Shown here one piece after another: positions 11,689 through 24,098 of a stretch of 64,000 nucleotides of DNA. This stretch comes from Gordius sp. MW1. Taxonomy: Eukaryota; Nematomorpha; Gordioida; Gordea; Gordiidae. The DNA lies in NCBI GenBank assembly GCA_964036665.1, contig OZ038533.1:8888413-8952412 (forward strand), written 5' to 3'. The number at the start of each line of letters is the position of its first letter. Position 1 is the first letter of the stretch. The notes beneath the pieces were generated by a model, which was not told where the DNA came from, did no database searches, and saw nothing but the letters and a program-made list of their open reading frames with translations. The position numbers were made by a program, and so were the translations under genes.

Positions 11689-14600
11689 TTTCGGAAGTCA
11701 AACGAGGATAATAGGATTCTCAAATCGGCTTACTTTTATATATTTTTTTATGCTCTTTCACATAGAATCAAAAAAAATAAAAAATTTTACCTCAAGATAT
11801 TTCACATATTTTTCTTTGAACCGTATTCATCCGATGAAAGTTGTCGTTTTCAGACGTGGTTTCTAGGATCCCAAGTAAAAATTTATCAGAATCAAAAAAC
11901 TATTACTTTGAAATCATGATCGCATAGAGCAGGTTTCAAAAATTAAGCACTCATGTTGCGATACAACAAACTAATCGCAACAATAAATCGTTGTCTTTTG
12001 TCAAAATGATAGTTCTCGCAGCTTAAAACCTCTTTTCGGAAGTCAATCGAGGAAAATAGGATTCTCAAATTGGCTTACTTTTATATATTTTTTCATGCTC
12101 TTTCACATAGAATCGAAAAAAATAAATATTTTTACCTCAAAATATTTCACATATTTTTCTTTGAACCGTATTCATCCGATGAAAGTTGTCCTTTTTTTAC
12201 GTGATTTCTATGATCCCAAGTAAAAATTTATCAGAATCTAAAAACTATCACTTTGAAATCATGATCGCATAGAGCAGTTTTTAAAAATTAAGCAGTCACG
12301 TTGCGATACAACAAACTAATCGCAACAAAAATCGTTGTCTTTTGTCAAAATGATAGTTCTCGCAGCTTAAAACCTCTTTTCGGAAGTCAATCGAGGATAC
12401 TAGGATTCTCAAATTGGCTTACTTTTATATATTTTTTTATGCTCTTTCACATAGATTCGAAAAAAATAAAAAATTTTACCTCAAAATATTTCACATATTT
12501 TTCTTTGAACCGTATTCATCCGATGAAAATTGTCGTTTTCAGACGTGGTTTCTAGGATCCCGTAAAAATTTATCAGAATCTAAAAACTATTACTTTGAAA
12601 TCATGATCGCATAGAGCAGTTTTCAAAAATTAAGCACTCATGTTGCGATACAACAAACTAATCGCAACAATAAATTGTTGTCTTTTGTCAAAATGATAGT
12701 TCTCGCAGCTTAAAACCTCTTTTCGGAAGTCAATCGAGGATAATAGGATTCTCAAATTGGCTTACTTTTATATATTTTTTCATGCTCTTTCACATAGAAT
12801 CGAAAAAAATAAAAAAATTTATATCAAGATATTTCACATATTTTTCTTTGAACCGTATTCATCCGATGAAAGTTGTCGTTTTCAGACGTGGTTTCTAGGA
12901 TCCCAAGTAAAAATTTATCAGAATCTAAAAACTATTACTTTGAAATCATGATCGCATAGAGCAGTTTTCAAAAATTAAGCACTCATGTTGCGATACAACA
13001 AACTAATAGCAACAATAAATCGTTGTCTTTTGTGAAAATGATAGTTCTCGCAGCTTAAAACCTCTTTTCGGAAGTCAATCGAGGATAATAGGATTCTCAA
13101 ATTGGCTTACTTTTATATATTTTTTCATGCTCTTTCACATAGAATCAAAAAAAATAAATATTTTTAACTCAAAATTTTTCACATATTTTTCTTTGAACCG
13201 TATTCATCCGATGAAAGTTGTCGTTTTCAGACGTGGTTTCCATGATCCCATGTAAAAATTTATCAGAATCTAAAACTATTACTTTGAAATCATGATCGCA
13301 TAGAGCAGTTTTCAAAAATTAAGCACTCACGTTGCGATACAACAAACTAATCGCAACAATAAATCGTTGTCTTTTGTCAAAATGATAGTTCTCGCAGCTT
13401 AAAACCTCTTTTCGGAAGTCAATCGAGGATAATAGGATTCTCAAATTGGCTTACTTTTATATATTTTTTCATGCTCTTTCACATAGAATCGAAAAATAAA
13501 AAATATTTTTACCTCAAAATTTTTCACATATTTTTCTTTGAACCGTATTCATCTGATGAGAGTTGTCGTTTTCAGACGTGGTTTCTAGGATCCCAAGTAA
13601 AAATTTATCAGAATCTAAAAACTATTACTTTGAAATAATGATCGCATAGAGCAGTTTTCAAAAATTAAGCACTCATGTTGCGATACAACAAACTAATCGC
13701 AACAATAAATCGTTGTCTTTTGTCAAAATGATAGTTCTCGCAGCTTAAAACCTCTTTTCGGAAGTCAATCGAGGATAATAGGATTCTCAAATTGGCTTAC
13801 TTTTATATATTTTTTCATGCTCTTTCACATAGAATCGAAAAATAAAAAATATTTTTACCTCAAAATATTTCACATATTTTTCTTTGAACCGTATTCATCC
13901 GATGAAAGTTGTCCTTTTTTTACGTGATTTGTATGATCCCAAGTAAAAATTTATCAGAATCTAAAAACTATCACTTTGAAATCATGATCGCATAGAGCAG
14001 TTTTTAAAAATTAAGCACTCACGTTGCGATATAACAAACTAATCGCAACAATAAATCGTTGTCTTTTGTCAAAATGATAGTTCTCGCAGCTTAAAACCTC
14101 TTTTCGGAAGTCAATCGAGGATAATAGGATTCTCAAATTGGCTTACTTTTATATATTTTTTCATGCTCTTTCACATAGAATCGAAAAATAAAAAATATAT
14201 TTACCTCAAAATTTTTCACATATTTTTCTTTGAACCGTATTCATCCGATGAAAGTTGTCGTTTTCAGACGTGGTTTCTAGGATCCCAAGTAAAAATTTAT
14301 CAGAATCTAAAAACTATTACTTTCAAATCATGATCGCATAGAGCAGTTTTCAAAAATTAAGCACTCACGTTGCGATACAACAAACTAATCGCAACAATAA
14401 AACGTTGTCTTTTGTCAAAATGATAGTTCTCGCAGCTTAAAACCTCTTTTCGGAAGTCAATCGAGGATAATAGGATTCTCAAATTGGCTTACTTTTATAT
14501 ATTTTTTCATGCTCTTTCACATAGAATCAAAAAAAATAAATATTTTTAACTCAAAATTTTTCACATATTTTTCTTTGAACCGTATTCATCCGATGAAAGT

Positions 14601-15137
14601 TGTCGTTTTCAGACGTGGTTTCCATGATCCCAAGTAAAAATTTATCAGAATCTAAAAACTATTACTTTGAAATCATAATCGCATAGAGCAGTTTTCAAAA
14701 ATTAAGCACTCACGTTGCGATACAACAAACTAATCGCAACAATAAAACGTTGTCTTTTGTCAAAATGATTGTTCTCGCAGCTTAAAACCTCTTTTCGGAA
14801 GTCAATCGAGGATAATAGGATTCTCAAATTGGCTTACTTTTATATATTTTTTCATGCTCTTTCACATAGAATCAAAAAAAATAAATATTTTTAACTCAAA
14901 ATTTTTCACATATTTTTCTTTGAACCGTATTCATCCGATGAAAGTTGTCGTTTTCAGACGTGGTTTCCATGATCCCAAGTAAAAATTTATCAGAATCTAA
15001 AAACTATTACTTTGAAATCATGATCGCATAGAGCAGTTTTCAAAAATTAAGCACTCACGTTGCGATACAACAAACTAATCGCAACAATAAATCGTTGTCT
15101 TTTGTCAAAATGATAGTTCTCGCAGCTTAAAACCTCT
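11689..15137 (+). repeat. 3449-bp segmental duplication, left copy (10 monomers)
   Basis: Monomers from 11689 to 15137 match those from 15138 to 18585 in order and offset. Shared rare markers are GCAGGTTTCAAAAA, GAGGAAAATAGG, TTAAGCAGTCACG, GAGGATACTAGG, CATAGATTCG, GATCCCGTAAAA, TAAATTGTTG and CCCATGTAAAAA. The left copy begins with a different D-like monomer (AAATCGGCTT, TTTTTTTATGC). Confidence 0.85.
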
Positions 15138-15482
15138 TTTCGGAAGTCAATCGAGGATAATAGGATTCTCAAATTGGCTTACTTTTATATATTTTTTCAT
15201 GCTCTTTCACATAGAATTGAAAATAATAAAAAATTTTACCTCAAGATATTTCACATATTTTTCTTTGAACCGTATTCATCCGATGAAAGTTGTCGTTTTC
15301 AGACGTGGTTTCTAGGATCCCAAGTAAAAATTTATCAGAATCTAAAAACTATTACTTTGAAATCATGATCGCATAGAGCAGGTTTCAAAAATTAAGCACT
15401 CATGTTGCGATACAACAAACTAATCGCAACAATAAATCGTTGTCTTTTGTCAAAATGATAGTTCTCGCAGCTTAAAACCTCT
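13410..15482 (+). repeat. E-G-F-B-B-D core, copy 2
   Basis: Six monomers in core order, 2073 bp. Its G (13756-14101) is a chimera with the E-like AAAAATAAAAAATATTTTTACC in the head followed by a G tail, and it lacks the GATAAGAGG head. Its D (15138-15482) has GCAGGTTTC and keeps the full TAATCGCAAC, unlike the D monomers of copies 1 and 3-6. Confidence 0.85.
13756..14101 (+). repeat. Chimeric monomer, E-like head and G tail
   Basis: Positions up to about 100 read as E (GATAATAGG, AAAAATAAAAAATATTTTTACC). From CAAAATATTTC on it is G (GTTGTCCTTTTTTTACGTG, ATTTGTATG, ACTATCACTTTG, GATATAACAAAC). The equivalent monomer in the right 3449-bp copy (17205) is a complete G, so the exchange or conversion came after or during that duplication. 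Confidence 0.75.
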
Positions 15483-18400
15483 TTTCGGAAGTCAATCGAG
15501 GAAAATAGGATTCTCAAATTGGCTTACTTTTATATATTTTTTCATGCTCTTTCACATAGAATCGAAAAAAATAAATATTTTTACCTCAAAATATTTCACA
15601 TATTTTTCTTTGAACCGTATTCATCCGATGAAAGTTGTCCTTTTTTTACGTGATTTCTATGATCCCAAGTAAAAATTTATCAGAATCTAAAAACTATCAC
15701 TTTGAAATCATGATCGCATAGAGCAGTTTTTAAAAATTAAGCAGTCACGTTGCGATACAACAAACTAATCGCAACAAAAATCGTTGTCTTTTGTCAAAAT
15801 GATAGTTCTCGCAGCTTAAAACCTCTTTTCGGAAGTCAATCGAGGATACTAGGATTCTCAAATTGGCTTACTTTTATATATTTTTTTATGCTCTTTCACA
15901 TAGATTCGAAAAAAATAAAAAATTTTACCTCAAAATATTTCACATATTTTTCTTTGAACCGTATTCATCCGATGAAAATTGTCGTTTTCAGACGTGGTTT
16001 CTAGGATCCCGTAAAAATTTATCAGAATCTAAAAACTATTACTTTGAAATCATGATCGCATAGAGCAGTTTTCAAAAATTAAGCACTCATGTTGCGATAC
16101 AACAAACTAATCGCAACAATAAATTGTTGTCTTTTGTCAAAATGATAGTTCTCGCAGCTTAAAACCTCTTTTCGGAAGTCAATCGAGGATAATATAATTC
16201 TCAAATTGGCTTACTTTTATATATTTTTTCATGCTCTTTCACATAGAATCGAAAAAAATAAAAAAATTTATATCAAGATATTTCACATATTTTTCTTTGA
16301 ACCGTATTCATCCGATGAAAGTTGTCGTTTTCAGACGTGGTTTCTAGGATCCCAAGTAAAAATTTATCAGAATCTAAAAACTATTACTTTGAAATCATGA
16401 TCGCATAGAGCAGTTTTCAAAAATTAAGCACTCATGTTGCGATACAACAAACTAATAGCAACAATAAATCGTTGTCTTTTGTCAAAATGATAGTTCTCGC
16501 AGCTTAAAACCTCTTTTCGGAAGTCAATCGAGGATAATAGGATTCTCAAATTGGCTTACTTTTATATATTTTTTCATGCTCTTTCACATAGAATCAAAAA
16601 AAATAAATATTTTTAACTCAAAATTTTTCACATATTTTTCTTTGAACCGTATTCATCCGATGAAAGTTGTCGTTTTCAGACGTGGTTTCCATGATCCCAT
16701 GTAAAAATTTATCAGAATCTAAAACTATTACTTTGAAATCATGATCGCATAGAGCAGTTTTCAAAAATTAAGCACTCACGTTGCGATACAACAAACTAAT
16801 CTCAACAATAAATCGTTGTCTTTTGTCAAAATGATAGTTCTCGCAGCTTAAAACCTCTTTTCGGAAGTCAATCGAGGATAATAGGATTCTCAAATTGGCT
16901 TACTTTTATATATTTTTTCATGCTCTTTCACATAGAATCGAAAAATAAAAAATATTTTTACCTCAAAATTTTTCACATATTTTTCTTTGAACCGTATTCA
17001 TCTGATGAGAGTTGTCGTTTTCAGACGTGGTTTCTAGGATCCCAAGTAAAAATTTATCAGAATCTAAAAACTATTACTTTGAAATAATGATCGCATAGAG
17101 CAGTTTTCAAAAATTAAGCACTCATGTTGCGATACAACAAACTAATCGCAACAATAAATCGTTGTCTTTTGTCAAAATGATAGTTCTCGCAGCTTAAAAC
17201 CTCTTTTCGGAAGTCAATCCAGGATAAGAGGATTCTCAAATTGGCTTACTTTTATATATTTTTTCATGCTCTTTCACATAGAATCGAAAAAAATAAATAT
17301 TTTTACCTCAAAATATTTCACATATTTTTCTTTGAACCGTATTCATCCGATGAAAGTTGTCCTTTTTTTACGTGATTTGTATGATCCCAAGTAAAAATTT
17401 ATCAGAATCTAAAAACTATCACTTTGAAATCATGATCGCATAGAGCAGTTTTTAAAAATTAAGCACTCACGTTGCGATATAACAAACTAATCGCAACAAT
17501 AAATCGTTGTCTTTTGTCAAAATGATAGTTCTCGCAGCTTAAAACCTCTTTTCGGAAGTCAATCGAGGATAATAGGATTCTCAAATTGGCTTACTTTTAT
17601 ATATTTTTTCATGCTCTTTCACATAGAATCGAAAAATAAAAAATATATTTACCTCAAAATTTTTCACATATTTTTCTTTGAACCGTATTCATCCGATGAA
17701 AGTTGTCGTTTTCAGACGTGGTTTCTAGGATCCCAAGTAAAAATTTATCAGAATCTAAAAACTGTTACTTTCAAATCATGATCGCATAGAGCAGTTTTCA
17801 AAAATTAAGCACTCACGTTGCGATACAACAAACTAATCGCAACAATAAAACGTTGTCTTTTGTCAAAATGATAGTTCTCGCAGCTTAAAACCTCTTTTCG
17901 GAAGTCAATCGAGGATAATAGGATTCTCAAATTGGCTTACTTTTATATATTTTTTCATGCTCTTTCACATAGAATCAAAAAAAATAAATATTTTTAACTC
18001 AAAATTTTTCACATATTTTTCTTTGAACCGTATTCATCCGATGAAAGTTGTCGTTTTCAGACGTGGTTTCCATGATCCCAAGTAAAAATTTATCAGAATC
18101 TAAAAACTATTACTTTGAAATCATAATCGCATAGAGCAGTTTTCAAAAATTAAGCACTCACGTTGCGATACAACAAACTAATCGCAACAATAAAACGTTG
18201 TCTTTTGTCAAAATGATAGTTCTCGCAGCTTAAAACCTCTTTTCGGAAGTCAATCGAGGATAATAGGATTCTCAAATTGGCTTACTTTTATATATTTTTT
18301 CATGCTCTTTCACATAGAATCAAAAAAAATAAATATTTTTAACTCAAAATTTTTCACATATTTTTCTTTGAACCGTATTCATCCGATGAAAGTTGTCGTT

Positions 18401-18585
18401 TTCAGACGTGGTTTCCATGATCCCAAGTAAAAATTTATCAGAATCTAAAAACTATTACTTTGAAATCATGATCGCATAGAGCAGTTTTCAAAAATTAAGC
18501 ACTCACGTTGCGATACAACAAACTAATCGCAACAATAAATCGTTGTCTTTTGTCAAAATGATAGTTCTCGCAGCTTAAAACCTCT
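15138..18585 (+). repeat. 3449-bp segmental duplication, right copy (10 monomers)
   Basis: It carries the same rare markers as the left copy at an offset of 3449 bp (3448 from the monomer at 17550 on). Differences include AATATAATTC at 16193, CTCAACAATAAA near 16801, ACTGTTACTTTC at 17761 and a full G where the left copy has an E/G chimera at 13756. Several differences in 3.4 kb make this pair older than the 6902-bp pair. Confidence 0.85.
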
Positions 18586-20305
18586 TTTCGGAAGTCAATC
18601 GAGGATAATAGGATTCTCAAATTGGCTTACTTTTATATATTTTTTCATGCTCTTTCACATAGAATTGAAAATAATAAAAAATTTTACCTCAAGATATTTC
18701 ACATATTTTTCTTTGAACCGTATTCATCCGATGAAAGTTGTCGTTTTCAGACGTGGTTTCTAGGATCCCAAGTAAAAATTTATCAGAATCTAAAAACTAT
18801 TACTTTGAAATCATGATCGCATAGAGCAGTTTTCAAAAATTAAGCACTCATGTTGCGATACAACAAACAGCAACAATAAATCGTTGTCTTTTGTCAAAAT
18901 GATAGTTCTCGCAGCTTAAAACCTCTTTTCGGAAGTCAATCGAGGATAATAGGATTCTCAAATTGGCTTACTTTTATATATTTTTTCATGCTCTTTCACA
19001 TAGAATCAAAAAAAATAAAAATTTTTAACTCAAAATTTTTCACATATTTTTCTTTGAACCGTATTCATCCGATGAAAGTTGTCGTTTTCAGACGTGGTTT
19101 CCATGATCCCAAGTAAAAATTTATCAGAATCTAAAACTATTACTTTGAAATAATGATCGCATCGAGCAGTTTTCAAAAATTAAGCACTCACGTTGCGATA
19201 CAACAAACTAATCGCAACAATAAATCGTTGTCTTTTGTCAAAATGATAATTCTCGCAGCTTAAAACCTCTTTTCGGAAGTCAATCGAGGATAATAGGATT
19301 CTCAAATTGGCTTACTTTTATATATTTTTTCATGCTCTTTCACATAGAATCGAAAAATAAAAAATATTTTTACCTCAAAATTTTTCACATATTTTTCTTT
19401 GAACCGTATTCATCCGATGAAAATTGTCGTTTTCAGACGTGGTTTCTATGATCCCAAGTAAAAATTTATCAGAATCTAAAAACCATTACTTTTAAATCAT
19501 GATCGCATAGAGCAGTTTTCAAAAATTAAGCACTCACGTTGCGATACAACAAACTAATCGCAACAATAAAACGTTGTCTTTTGTCAAAATGATAGTTCTC
19601 GCAGCTTAAAACCTCTTTTCGGAAGTCAATCGAGGATAATAGGATTCTCAAATTGGCTTACTTTTATATATTTTTTCATGCTCTTTCACATAGAATTAAA
19701 AAAAATAAATATTTTTAACTCAAAATTTTTCACATATTTTTCTTTGAACCGTATTCATCCGATGAAAGTTGTCGTTTTCAGACGTGGTTTCCATGATCCC
19801 ATGTAAAAATTTATCAGAATCTAAAATCTATTACTTTGAAATCATGATCGCATAGAGCAGTTTTCAAAAATTAAGCACTCACGTTGCGATACAACAAACT
19901 AATCGCAACAATAAATCGTTGTCTTTTGTCAAAATGATAGTTCTCGCAGCTTAAAACCTCTTTTCGGAAGTCAATCGAGGATAATAGGATTCTCAAATTG
20001 GCTTACTTTTATATATTTTTTCATGCTCTTTCACATAGAATCGAAAAATAAAAAATATTTTTACCTCAAAATTTTTCACATATTTTTCTTTGAACCGTAT
20101 TCATCCGATGAAAGTTGTCGTTTTCAGACGTGGTTTCTAGGATCCCGTAAAAATTTATCAGAATCTAAAAACTATTACTTTGAAATCATGATCGCATAGA
20201 GCAGTTTTCAAAAATTAAGCACTCATGTTGCGATACAACAAACTAATCGCAACAATAAATTGTTGTCTTTTGTCAAAATGATAGTTCTCGCAGCTTAAAA
20301 CCTCT
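16170..20305 (+). repeat. 4136-bp repeat period, left copy (12 monomers)
   Basis: The ten monomers from 16170 to 19616 match those from 20306 to 23752 at a constant offset of 4136 bp, starting with the AAAAAAATTTATATCAAG monomer and running through the core to the monomer with AAAACCATTACTTTTAAATC. The last two monomers of this copy (19617 with GAATTAAAAAAA, and 19962 with GATCCCGTAAAA) have no counterpart at that offset. Small differences (AATAAAAATTTTTAACTC and AAATAATGATCGCATCG in the monomer at 18927) show some age. Confidence 0.8.
16859..18926 (+). repeat. E-G-F-B-B-D core, copy 3
   Basis: 2068 bp in core order. G begins with the head CAATCCAGGATAAGAGG, which is shared by copies 4, 5 and 6 but not by copies 1 and 2. 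F has the private change ACTGTTACTTTC. D has lost 4 bases to give ACAAACAGCAAC, which shortens the conserved inverted repeat to 5 bp. Confidence 0.9.
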
Positions 20306-20994
20306 TTTCGGAAGTCAATCGAGGATAATAGGATTCTCAAATTGGCTTACTTTTATATATTTTTTCATGCTCTTTCACATAGAATCGAAAAAAATAAAAA
20401 AATTTATATCAAGATATTTCACATATTTTTCTTTGAACCGTATTCATCCGATGAAAGTTGTCGTTTTCAGACGTGGTTTCTAGGATCCCAAGTAAAAATT
20501 TATCAGAATCTAAAAACTATTACTTTGAAATCATGATCGCATAGAGCAGTTTTCAAAAATTAAGCACTCATGTTGCGATACAACAAACTAATAGCAACAA
20601 TAAATCGTTGTCTTTTGTCAAAATGATAGTTCTCGCAGCTTAAAACCTCTTTTCGGAAGTCAATCGAGGATAATAGGATTCTCAAATTGGCTTACTTTTA
20701 TATATTTTTTCATGCTCTTTCACATAGAATCAAAAAAAATAAATATTTTTAACTCAAAATTTTTCACATATTTTTCTTTGAACCGTATTCATCCGATGAA
20801 AGTTGTCGTTTTCAGACGTGGTTTCCATGATCCCATGTAAAAATTTATCAGAATCTAAAACTATTACTTTGAAATCATGATCGCATAGAGCAGTTTTCAA
20901 AAATTAAGCACTCACGTTGCGATACAACAAACTAATCGCAACAATAAATCGTTGTCTTTTGTCAAAATGATAGTTCTCGCAGCTTAAAACCTCT
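18927..20994 (+). repeat. Cassette between core copies 3 and 4 (6 monomers)
   Basis: The order is B with GCATCGAGCAG, a monomer with AAAACCATTACTTTTAAATC, one with GAATTAAAAAAA and CTAAAATCTATT, one with GATCCCGTAAAA, one with AAAAAAATTTATATCAAG, and a B with CCCATGTAAAAA. The first three reappear after core copies 5 and 6; the last two precede core copies 2 and 3. Confidence 0.75.
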
Positions 20995-23062
20995 TTTCGG
21001 AAGTCAATCGAGGATAATAGGATTCTCAAATTGGCTTACTTTTATATATTTTTTCATGCTCTTTCACATAGAATCGAAAAATAAAAAATATTTTTACCTC
21101 AAAATTTTTCACATATTTTTCTTTGAACCGTATTCATCTGATGAGAGTTGTCGTTTTCAGACGTGGTTTCTAGGATCCCAAGTAAAAATTTATCAGAATC
21201 TAAAAACTATTACTTTGAAATAATGATCGCATAGAGCAGTTTTCAAAAATTAAGCACTCATGTTGCGATACAACAAACTAATCGCAACAATAAATCGTTG
21301 TCTTTTGTCAAAATGATAGTTCTCGCAGCTTAAAACCTCTTTTCGGAAGTCAATCCAGGATAAGAGGATTCTCAAATTGGCTTACTTTTATATATTTTTT
21401 CATGCTCTTTCACATAGAATCGAAAAAAATAAATATTTTTACCTCAAAATATTTCACATATTTTTCTTTGAACCGTATTCATCCGATGAAAGTTGTCCTT
21501 TTTTTACGTGATTTGTATGATCCCAAGTAAAAATTTATCAGAATCTAAAAACTATCACTTTGAAATCATGATCGCATAGAGCAGTTTTTAAAAATTAAGC
21601 ACTCACGTTGCGATATAACAAACTAATCGCAACAATAAATCGTTGTCTTTTGTCAAAATGATAGTTCTCGCAGCTTAAAACCTCTTTTCGGAAGTCAATC
21701 GAGGATAATAGGATTCTCAAATTGGCTTACTTTTATATATTTTTTCATGCTCTTTCACATAGAATCGAAAAATAAAAAATATATTTACCTCAAAATTTTT
21801 CACATATTTTTCTTTGAACCGTATTCATCCGATGAAAGTTGTCGTTTTCAGACGTGGTTTCTAGGATCCCAAGTAAAAATTTATCAGAATCTAAAAACTA
21901 TTACTTTCAAATCATGATCGCATAGAGCAGTTTTCAAAAATTAAGCACTCACGTTGCGATACAACAAACTAATCGCAACAATAAAACGTTGTCTTTTGTC
22001 AAAATGATAGTTCTCGCAGCTTAAAACCTCTTTTCGGAAGTCAATCGAGGATAATAGGATTCTCAAATTGGCTTACTTTTATATATTTTTTCATGCTCTT
22101 TCACATAGAATCAAAAAAAATAAATATTTTTAACTCAAAATTTTTCACATATTTTTCTTTGAACCGTATTCATCCGATGAAAGTTGTCGTTTTCAGACGT
22201 GGTTTCCATGATCCCAAGTAAAAATTTATCAGAATCTAAAAACTATTACTTTGAAATCATAATCGCATAGAGCAGTTTTCAAAAATTAAGCACTCACGTT
22301 GCGATACAACAAACTAATCGCAACAATAAAACGTTGTCTTTTGTCAAAATGATAGTTCTCGCAGCTTAAAACCTCTTTTCGGAAGTCAATCGAGGATAAT
22401 AGGATTCTCAAATTGGCTTACTTTTATATATTTTTTCATGCTCTTTCACATAGAATCAAAAAAAATAAATATTTTTAACTCAAAATTTTTCACATATTTT
22501 TCTTTGAACCGTATTCATCCGATGAAAGTTGTCGTTTTCAGACGTGGTTTCCATGATCCCAAGTAAAAATTTATCAGAATCTAAAAACTATTACTTTGAA
22601 ATCATGATCGCATAGAGCAGTTTTCAAAAATTAAGCACTCACGTTGCGATACAACAAACTAATCGCAACAATAAATCGTTGTCTTTTGTCAAAATGATAG
22701 TTCTCGCAGCTTAAAACCTCTTTTCGGAAGTCAATCGAGGATAATAGGATTCTCAAATTGGCTTACTTTTATATATTTTTTCATGCTCTTTCACATAGAA
22801 TTGAAAATAATAAAAAATTTTACCTCAAGATATTTCACATATTTTTCTTTGAACCGTATTCATCCGATGAAAGTTGTCGTTTTCAGACGTGGTTTCTAGG
22901 ATCCCAAGTAAAAATTTATCAGAATCTAAAAACTATTACTTTGAAATCATGATCGCATAGAGCAGTTTTCAAAAATTAAGCACTCATGTTGCGATACAAC
23001 AAACAGCAACAATAAATCGTTGTCTTTTGTCAAAATGATAGTTCTCGCAGCTTAAAACCTCT
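20995..23062 (+). repeat. E-G-F-B-B-D core, copy 4
   Basis: 2068 bp with all markers of copy 3, including CAATCCAGGATAAGAGG in G and ACAAACAGCAAC in D, without the ACTGTTAC change. It lies 4136 bp after copy 3 and 3104 bp before copy 5. Confidence 0.9.
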
Positions 23063-23406
23063 TTTCGGAAGTCAATCGAGGATAATAGGATTCTCAAATT
23101 GGCTTACTTTTATATATTTTTTCATGCTCTTTCACATAGAATCAAAAAAAATAAATATTTTTAACTCAAAATTTTTCACATATTTTTCTTTGAACCGTAT
23201 TCATCCGATGAAAGTTGTCGTTTTCAGACGTGGTTTCCATGATCCCAAGTAAAAATTTATCAGAATCTAAAACTATTACTTTGAAATCATGATCGCATCG
23301 AGCAGTTTTCAAAAATTAAGCACTCACGTTGCGATACAACAAACTAATCGCAACAATAAATCGTTGTCTTTTGTCAAAATGATAATTCTCGCAGCTTAAA
23401 ACCTCT

Positions 23407-24098
23407 TTTCGGAAGTCAATCGAGGATAATAGGATTCTCAAATTGGCTTACTTTTATATATTTTTTCATGCTCTTTCACATAGAATCGAAAAATAAAAAA
23501 TATTTTTACCTCAAAATTTTTCACATATTTTTCTTTGAACCGTATTCATCCGATGAAAATTGTCGTTTTCAGACGTGGTTTCTATGATCCCAAGTAAAAA
23601 TTTATCAGAATCTAAAAACCATTACTTTTAAATCATGATCGCATAGAGCAGTTTTCAAAAATTAAGCACTCACGTTGCGATACAACAAACTAATCGCAAC
23701 AATAAATCGTTGTCTTTTGTCAAAATGATAATTCTCGCAGCTTAAAACCTCTTTTCGGAAGTCAATCGAGGATAATAGGATTCTCAAATTGGCTTACTTT
23801 TATATATTTTTTCATGCTCTTTCACATAGAATCGAAAAATAAAAAATATTTTTACCTCAAAATTTTTCACATATTTTTCTTTGAACCGTATTCATCCGAT
23901 GAAAATTGTCGTTTTCAGACGTGGTTTCTATGATCCCAAGTAAAAATTTATCAGAATCTAAAAACCATTACTTTTAAATCATGATCGCATAGAGCAGTTT
24001 TCAAAAATTAAGCACTCACGTTGCGATACAACAAACTAATCGCAACAATAAAACGTTGTCTTTTGTCAAAATGATAGTTCTCGCAGCTTAAAACCTCT
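23407..24098 (+). repeat. Tandem pair of ACCATT monomers (2 x 346 bp)
   Basis: Two adjacent monomers have GAAAATTGTCG and AAAACCATTACTTTTAAATC. They differ at the tail: AATAAATCGTTG with GATAATTCTC in the first, AATAAAACGTTG with GATAGTTCTC in the second. It is a one-monomer duplication or insertion that shifted the period from 12 to 9 monomers. Confidence 0.8.

Larger units (their letters stand above)
8240..13409 (+). repeat. Cassette between core copies 1 and 2 (15 monomers)
   Basis: The order here is B, F, F, B, B, D, B, E, G/F chimera, B, D-like, G-like, then a monomer with GAGGATACTAGG, one with AAAAAAATTTATATCAAG, and a B with CCCATGTAAAAA. Fragments of the core order recur (F-B-B-D at 8931-10307 and E-chimera-B-D at 10652-12033). 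This suggests partial core copies left by repeated unequal exchange. Monomer starts are 8240, 8585, 8931, 9277, 9622, 9967, 10308, 10652, 10998, 11344, 11689, 12034, 12378, 12721 and 13066. Confidence 0.75.
20306..24098 (+). repeat. 4136-bp repeat period, right copy (11 monomers)
   Basis: It repeats the preceding block up to 23752. Then, in place of the GAATTAAAAAAA monomer, the AAAACCATT monomer is present twice (23407 and 23753). The next unit is an E monomer at 24099, so the usual B with CCCATGTAAAAA before E is absent here. Confidence 0.75.

Noticed and set aside
12301..12555. Recurrent 84-88 codon open frames crossing monomer borders (also 15750, 44010, 47770, 53586, 58038 and others)
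   Set aside because: They appear only where local deletions remove stops, and the same positions in other monomers are closed. No start context or protein family is recognisable.
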